Source of the DNA: Aurantibacter crassamenti
Lineage (GTDB): Bacteria; Bacteroidota; Bacteroidia; Flavobacteriales; Flavobacteriaceae
Direction of reading: 5' to 3'
NCBI RefSeq assembly: GCF_016811105.1
Contig: NZ_JAFBGM010000002.1
Span: 248,001 to 312,000, forward strand
Length of the DNA: 64,000 bases
The stretch's first letter is position 1, and each line of letters begins with the position of its first letter. Of the stretch, positions 60,402 through 64,000 are shown one piece after another. The position numbers and the translations under genes were made by a program. The notes below the pieces were generated by a model. That model was not told where the DNA came from, ran no database searches, and saw only the letters and a list, made by a program, of their open reading frames with translations.

Positions 60402-60848
60402 GTGGAACAACTAAACTTTCCTTCATATGATTTTCGCTTTAAAAGTAGCGAAAATAAAGTCCAAATTTTTGATGTCATACGTAAAAAATTTGTCGTGCTA
60501 CAACCTGAAGAATGGGTGCGCCAACATGTTGTGCACAAACTTATTACTGAAAAGGGGTACTCAAAAAATCATATAAATGTAGAAAAGCAACTGACAGTCA
60601 ACAATTTAAAAAAACGGTATGATATTGTTGTTTATAATAATGATGCAACAATTCACTTATTAGTAGAGTGTAAAGCGCCTAATATTAAAATTGATCAAAA
60701 TACTTTTGATCAGATTGCCAGGTACAATATGCAATTACGTTCAACTTATTTAATGGTCACAAATGGTCACGACCATTTTTACTGCCAAATGAATTATGAC
60801 GAAGAAAAGTATGAGTTTTTGAGGCAAATTCCTGATTTTAGCCGTTAA
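60402..60848 (+). CDS. Solitary HsdR N-terminal (PD-(D/E)xK) nuclease-domain protein
   Basis: 148 residues from a GTG start. The domain of the type I restriction R subunit: KRYDIVVYNNDATIHLLVECKAPN gives the Asp...Glu-x-Lys catalytic set, followed by FDQIARYNMQLRSTYLMVTNGHDHFYCQMNY. There is no helicase part and no HsdM or HsdS nearby, so this is not restriction-modification as such. It is regularly found beside holA in Bacteroidetes. Glycosyltransferase follows 12 bases on. Confidence 0.85.
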   Translation: MEQLNFPSYDFRFKSSENKVQIFDVIRKKFVVLQPEEWVRQHVVHKLITEKGYSKNHINVEKQLTVNNLKKRYDIVVYNNDATIHLLVECKAPNIKIDQNTFDQIARYNMQLRSTYLMVTNGHDHFYCQMNYDEEKYEFLRQIPDFSR

Positions 60849-60860
60849 TTTGCCAGCATC

Positions 60861-61862
60861 TTGAAAATAGCAATCGTCATATTAAATTGGAATGGAAAAT
60901 CACTTCTGGAGAAATATCTTCCATCTGTATTAAACTATTCTGAAGGTTCAGCAATTTATGTCGTAGATAATGCATCTACAGATGATTCTGTAGCTTTTCT
61001 TAAAGAACGCTATCCCACCATTGGTGTCATTCAAAACGATGAAAACGGTGGTTTTGCTAAGGGTTATAATGATGGTCTTAAACAAATTGACGCTGATATT
61101 TATTGTCTTTTGAATTCTGATGTTGAAGTCACTGAAAATTGGATAGACCCTATAAAGCAGTTATTTGAAACAAAACAGAAAGTTGCTATTATTCAACCAA
61201 AGATTCTTGACCTTAGAAATAAAGAATACTTTGAATATGCTGGAGCTGCAGGTGGTTTTATAGATCAATTGGGCTACCCTTTCTGTAGAGGCCGAGTTTT
61301 TCAATCACTAGAAAAAGATACAGGTCAATATGATGATGATCGTGAAATATTTTGGGCAACAGGTGCATGTTTGTTTATCAGAAGTACGGTGTTTAACGAT
61401 TTAGGTGGTTTTGATGAAGATTATTTTGCACATCAAGAAGAAGTTGATCTTTGTTGGGGTGCACAGAATTTAGGCCATACCGTTTATTATACAGCCAAAT
61501 CTCATGTATTTCATTTAGGCGGTTCAACATTAAACAATGTAAATCCTAAAAAAACCTATCTCAATTTTAGAAATTCACTTTTTTCTATCACAAAAAATTT
61601 ACCAAGAAGAAAGGCTTTTGTGATAATTTTCTTGCGCTTATTCCTTGATGGCATTGCTGCTATCCGATTTATTTTTCAATTAGAATTTGACCATTGTTTC
61701 GCTATATTAAGAGCTCATCTTAGTTTTTATAGGCAATTTAGAAAGATGTATCGGAAAAGGGAAAAAGCTAATTTTATGATAAAATACTATTTAATAAAGT
61801 CCATTGTGTGGTCTCACTTCGTACATCAGATAAATAATTTTAACGCATTAGTAAAAGATTAA
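60861..61862 (+). CDS. Glycosyltransferase family 2
   Basis: 333 residues from a TTG start (MKIAIVILNWNGK). GT-A fold: VILNWNG nucleotide site, YVVDNASTDDS, DxD-like SDVEV (NSDVEVTENW) and GGFDEDYFAHQEEVDLCW acceptor/base region. The C-terminal ~80 residues are basic with a hydrophobic stretch, likely membrane-attached. Adds a sugar (often rhamnose-type) to a lipid- or protein-linked glycan. Possibly co-transcribed with the HsdR_N gene. Confidence 0.9.
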   Translation: MKIAIVILNWNGKSLLEKYLPSVLNYSEGSAIYVVDNASTDDSVAFLKERYPTIGVIQNDENGGFAKGYNDGLKQIDADIYCLLNSDVEVTENWIDPIKQLFETKQKVAIIQPKILDLRNKEYFEYAGAAGGFIDQLGYPFCRGRVFQSLEKDTGQYDDDREIFWATGACLFIRSTVFNDLGGFDEDYFAHQEEVDLCWGAQNLGHTVYYTAKSHVFHLGGSTLNNVNPKKTYLNFRNSLFSITKNLPRRKAFVIIFLRLFLDGIAAIRFIFQLEFDHCFAILRAHLSFYRQFRKMYRKREKANFMIKYYLIKSIVWSHFVHQINNFNALVKD

Positions 61863-61968
61863 CTAATTTTGCCAACACATAAATCTGCTATTATATAACT
61901 TAGCATGATTAAATGGCAAAACCATCAAACAAAACAAATAACAAACATTAATTTCAAGGACAATTATT

Positions 61969-62823
61969 ATGAAAAAAATCATTTTAGGTTGCTTAGGGTT
62001 GACACTTATGTTGGGGTCATGTGTATCTTCGAAAAAATTTAAAGATGCGCAAGCGCAAGCCGCAGAAGCAAAAGATTTATTAAACTCTGCTACAGTTAAA
62101 TTGAATGACTGTTTAGAGGAAAAAGCAAGTGCAGATTCTAGATTAAAAACTTTAACAGATCAAAATTCATTCTTAAAGGCTAACAATCAAGAGTTGATTA
62201 ACAACATGGGTAATTTAACTACCCTTACAACAAAAGGTGCTGAGAACCTTGAGAAGTCTTTAGAGAGCTTACAAGAAAAAGATTTGACAATAAGAAAGTT
62301 GCAAGATGCAATTACACGTAGAGATTCAGTTAACTTATCATTGGTTCAGAGCCTTAAAGGTGTTCTTGGAAACTTAGATGACGAGGATATTGAAATCAGT
62401 GTTGAAAAAGGTGTTGTATTCGTTTCTATTTCTGATAAACTTTTATTCAGCAGTGGTAGCTACAATGTAACTAGTAAAGCAAAAACTGTTTTAGGTAAAG
62501 TTGCACAAGTAGTGAATAACAAACCTGATTTTGAATTTATGGTTGAAGGTCATACTGATGATGTACCTTACAGAAAGAACGGTGTTTTATTAGACAACTG
62601 GGATTTAAGTGTTAAAAGAGCAACTGCTGTAGTACGTATTCTTCAGAATGATTACAATGTTGATCCTAAGCGTATGACTGCTGCCGGTAGAGCTGAGTTT
62701 ATTCCAGTTTCTCAAACACAGAAATCTAAAAACAGAAGAACAAGAATTGTTGTTCTTCCTAAAATTGATCAATTCTATAGTATGATTGAAGAAGGAATGA
62801 AAGATCCTGCTATCAACAACTAA
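61969..62823 (+). CDS. OmpA-family peptidoglycan-associated lipoprotein
   Basis: 284 residues. Lipobox MLGSC (Cys18). Residues ~20-125 are a coiled coil (AEAKDLLNSATVKLNDCLEE; LKTLTDQNSFLKANNQELI). Residues ~150-270 are the OmpA domain with VEGHTDDVPYRKNG and NWDLSVKRATAVVRIL that bind diaminopimelate. It ties the outer membrane to the cell wall. Ends with terminator 62843-62872. Confidence 0.93.
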   Translation: MKKIILGCLGLTLMLGSCVSSKKFKDAQAQAAEAKDLLNSATVKLNDCLEEKASADSRLKTLTDQNSFLKANNQELINNMGNLTTLTTKGAENLEKSLESLQEKDLTIRKLQDAITRRDSVNLSLVQSLKGVLGNLDDEDIEISVEKGVVFVSISDKLLFSSGSYNVTSKAKTVLGKVAQVVNNKPDFEFMVEGHTDDVPYRKNGVLLDNWDLSVKRATAVVRILQNDYNVDPKRMTAAGRAEFIPVSQTQKSKNRRTRIVVLPKIDQFYSMIEEGMKDPAINN

Positions 62824-62842
62824 GAGTTATTATAATTTATAT

Positions 62843-62872
62843 AAAAACCCTGACGTAACAGTCAGGGTTTTT
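62843..62872 (+). terminator. Intrinsic terminator after the OmpA lipoprotein gene
   Basis: AAAAACCCTGAC and GTCAGGGTTTTT make a 12-bp stem with loop GTAACA, then TTTT. Textbook rho-independent terminator 20 bases after the stop. Confidence 0.9.
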
Positions 62873-62926
62873 TTATTGCCTAAAATTTAGTTGTAATTAC
62901 TATTTTGGTGAAAATTAAAACCGGTG

Positions 62927-63547
62927 TTAGAAAATATCTAAACTACCTTTTCCTTCTCTAATTACTTCTGGCTCATAATTAGAAAGATCAATCACTGTTG
63001 ACGCGACATTGTCACCATAGCCACCATCAATAACAACATCAACAAGCTTATCCCACTTTTCATGAATCAGTTCTGGATCCGTAGTATATTCAAGTAATTC
63101 ATCTTCATCATAAATTGATGTTGAAACTATCGGGTTACCTAATGCTTCAACCAAAGCCAAAATAATGGCATTATCCGGTACACGAATACCAACGGTTTTT
63201 TTCTTTTTAAAAGCTTTTGGAAGGTTATTATTTCCTGGTAAAATAAAAGTATAGGGTCCTGGTAACGATCTTTTTAGAATCTTAAACGTACTTGAATCAA
63301 TTTGACGAACATAATCTGAAAGGTTACTCAAACCTGAACAAACAAAAGACCAATTTGCTTTAGCAAGTTTCACGCCTTTTATACGGGCAAGTTTTTCTAA
63401 AGCCTTATTATTAGTAATGTCACAACCCATACCATACACCGTATCAGTTGGGTAAATAACAATGCCGCCTTTTTGAAGCACATCCACTACCCTTTTTATT
63501 TCCTTCGGATTAGGGTTTTCTTCATATATCTTTATGAATTCAGCCAT
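62927..63547 (-). CDS. tsaC: Sua5/YciO/YrdC family threonylcarbamoyl-AMP synthase
   Basis: 206 residues: ATP/threonine-binding IVIYPTDTVYGMGCDI near residue 30, SNLSDYVRQIDSSTFKILKRSLPGPYTFIL and TVGIRVPDNAIILALVEALG. Makes threonylcarbamoyl-AMP for the t6A37 tRNA modification. YciO-like paralogues exist, so tsaC is likely but not certain. The basic KKKKT stretch near 120 is ordinary for this family. Confidence 0.85.
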   Translation of the reverse strand: MAEFIKIYEENPNPKEIKRVVDVLQKGGIVIYPTDTVYGMGCDITNNKALEKLARIKGVKLAKANWSFVCSGLSNLSDYVRQIDSSTFKILKRSLPGPYTFILPGNNNLPKAFKKKKTVGIRVPDNAIILALVEALGNPIVSTSIYDEDELLEYTTDPELIHEKWDKLVDVVIDGGYGDNVASTVIDLSNYEPEVIREGKGSLDIF

Positions 63548-63597
63548 ATTATTTACCTGATTTATACGTTATTACAAAGTAAGGAATATTTATTATC

Positions 63598-64000
63598 ATG
63601 AAAAACATCATACTTTTCATTTTTAGTTCATTTTTAATCTTCACTTCTTGCTCTGATGTATCGGAAATAAAAGATCCACCAATTGACACAACAGAATCAA
63701 AACAATTAACTAATGTTTCATATGGGGATCATTCAAAACAGGTGTACGACATCTATCTTCCTAAAAATAGGACATTAGATACTAAAATAATGGTTTTAGT
63801 TCATGGCGGTGGATGGAATGAAGGTGATAAAGCAGATACGAATGATTTTAAGAACTTTATTAGTGAGCAGCTACCTTCGATTGCAGTTGTAAACATGAAC
63901 TACAGGTTAGCCGATGAGAACAATCCGCCTTACCCTATGCAAATCGACGACATTTCTGCAGTTGTGAATCATTTAGAAACAAAACAAAATGAATATCAAA
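63598..64000 (+). CDS. Secreted alpha/beta hydrolase lipoprotein (5' part)
   Basis: Open from the ATG at 63598 to the window edge (134 codons, no stop). Lipobox FTSC (Cys18). Then DIYLPKNR and VLVHGGGWNEGDKAD, the HGGG oxyanion loop of carboxylesterases and BD-FAE-type hydrolases, followed by MNYRLAD. Nucleophile Ser and the remaining triad lie beyond the edge. Expected to be an outer-membrane esterase or peptidase. Divergent from tsaC, 50 bases apart. Confidence 0.8.
   Translation, partial: MKNIILFIFSSFLIFTSCSDVSEIKDPPIDTTESKQLTNVSYGDHSKQVYDIYLPKNRTLDTKIMVLVHGGGWNEGDKADTNDFKNFISEQLPSIAVVNMNYRLADENNPPYPMQIDDISAVVNHLETKQNEYQ

Noticed and set aside
60402-60848. Complete type I restriction system
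   Set aside because: Only the HsdR N-terminal domain exists; no helicase, methylase or specificity subunit.
1-64000. CRISPR array, prophage or transposon
   Set aside because: No regularly spaced direct repeats, no Cas, integrase, transposase or phage structural genes.

Overview
The window reads as chromosomal DNA of a marine member of the Flavobacteriaceae (Bacteroidetes), in the general style of Zobellia, Maribacter or Arenibacter; the genus cannot be fixed from sequence alone. Reasons: AT-rich DNA with tight gene packing, promoters of the Bacteroidetes type (TTTG, about 19 bases, TAnnTTTG), many short lipoproteins with LxGC/SC lipoboxes, DUF4369/TlpA thioredoxins, fused alpha-beta E1 dehydrogenases, a solitary HsdR N-terminal domain protein beside holA, and a sulfatase plus a five-bladed-propeller glycosidase-like protein of the kind used on algal polysaccharides. 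No rRNA, tRNA, CRISPR array, transposase, integrase or phage gene was seen.

Layout. 1-2260: end of a molybdenum hydroxylase large subunit (IorB type), a carboxymuconolactone-decarboxylase-like secreted protein and a cupin lipoprotein, probably one operon. 2261-3501: a gene-poor patch with one small secreted protein, REP-like and attC-like hairpins and four copies of a TATTTTACATAA motif. 3502-8062: small envelope and stress proteins (DUF4251 lipoprotein, ribosome hibernation factor, YceI, TerC), including two paralogue pairs. 8365-15854: the main specialised locus, a minus-strand cluster with a type III polyketide synthase, methyltransferase, FAD oxidoreductase, FabZ-like dehydratase, FabF-like ketosynthase, acyl carrier protein and a membrane protein, preceded by a fused 2-oxo acid dehydrogenase E1. 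15986-18516: an Fe(II)/2-oxoglutarate oxygenase overlapping a sulfatase. 18742-30146: housekeeping and accessory genes (SUI1, DUF1835, nucleoside phosphorylase, a soluble NMT1/THI5-like protein, response regulator, ung, glycosidase, MutS2-like ATPase, DCC thiol oxidoreductase, two alpha/beta hydrolases and a DUF1704/MATCAP-type metallopeptidase). 30219-47758: transport and core metabolism (dicarboxylate symporter, aroC, FAD/Fe-S oxidoreductase, TlpA, LVIVD lipoprotein, rhomboid, lipid acyltransferase, sterol-desaturase family, glmM, ACP phosphodiesterase, gamma-glutamyltransferase).

47755-56078: a DNA-repair-flavoured region: an S24/LexA-like repressor divergent from a TIGR03915 (DUF4130) gene with three GGAWTATWTCC dyads between them, then uvrA, a LOG-family protein and a large protein joining a degenerate M1-peptidase domain to an outer-membrane barrel. 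56242-64000: a second fused E1, DoxX, holA, the HsdR_N protein, a glycosyltransferase, an OmpA lipoprotein, a Sua5/YrdC enzyme and the start of a secreted alpha/beta hydrolase cut by the window edge.

The most promising loci for something undescribed are the type III PKS/FAS-like hybrid cluster, the S24-repressor/TIGR03915 module with its operators, the pseudo-M1 barrel protein, and the non-coding block at 2981-3478. Functions given are from reading motifs and family knowledge; no database search was run.
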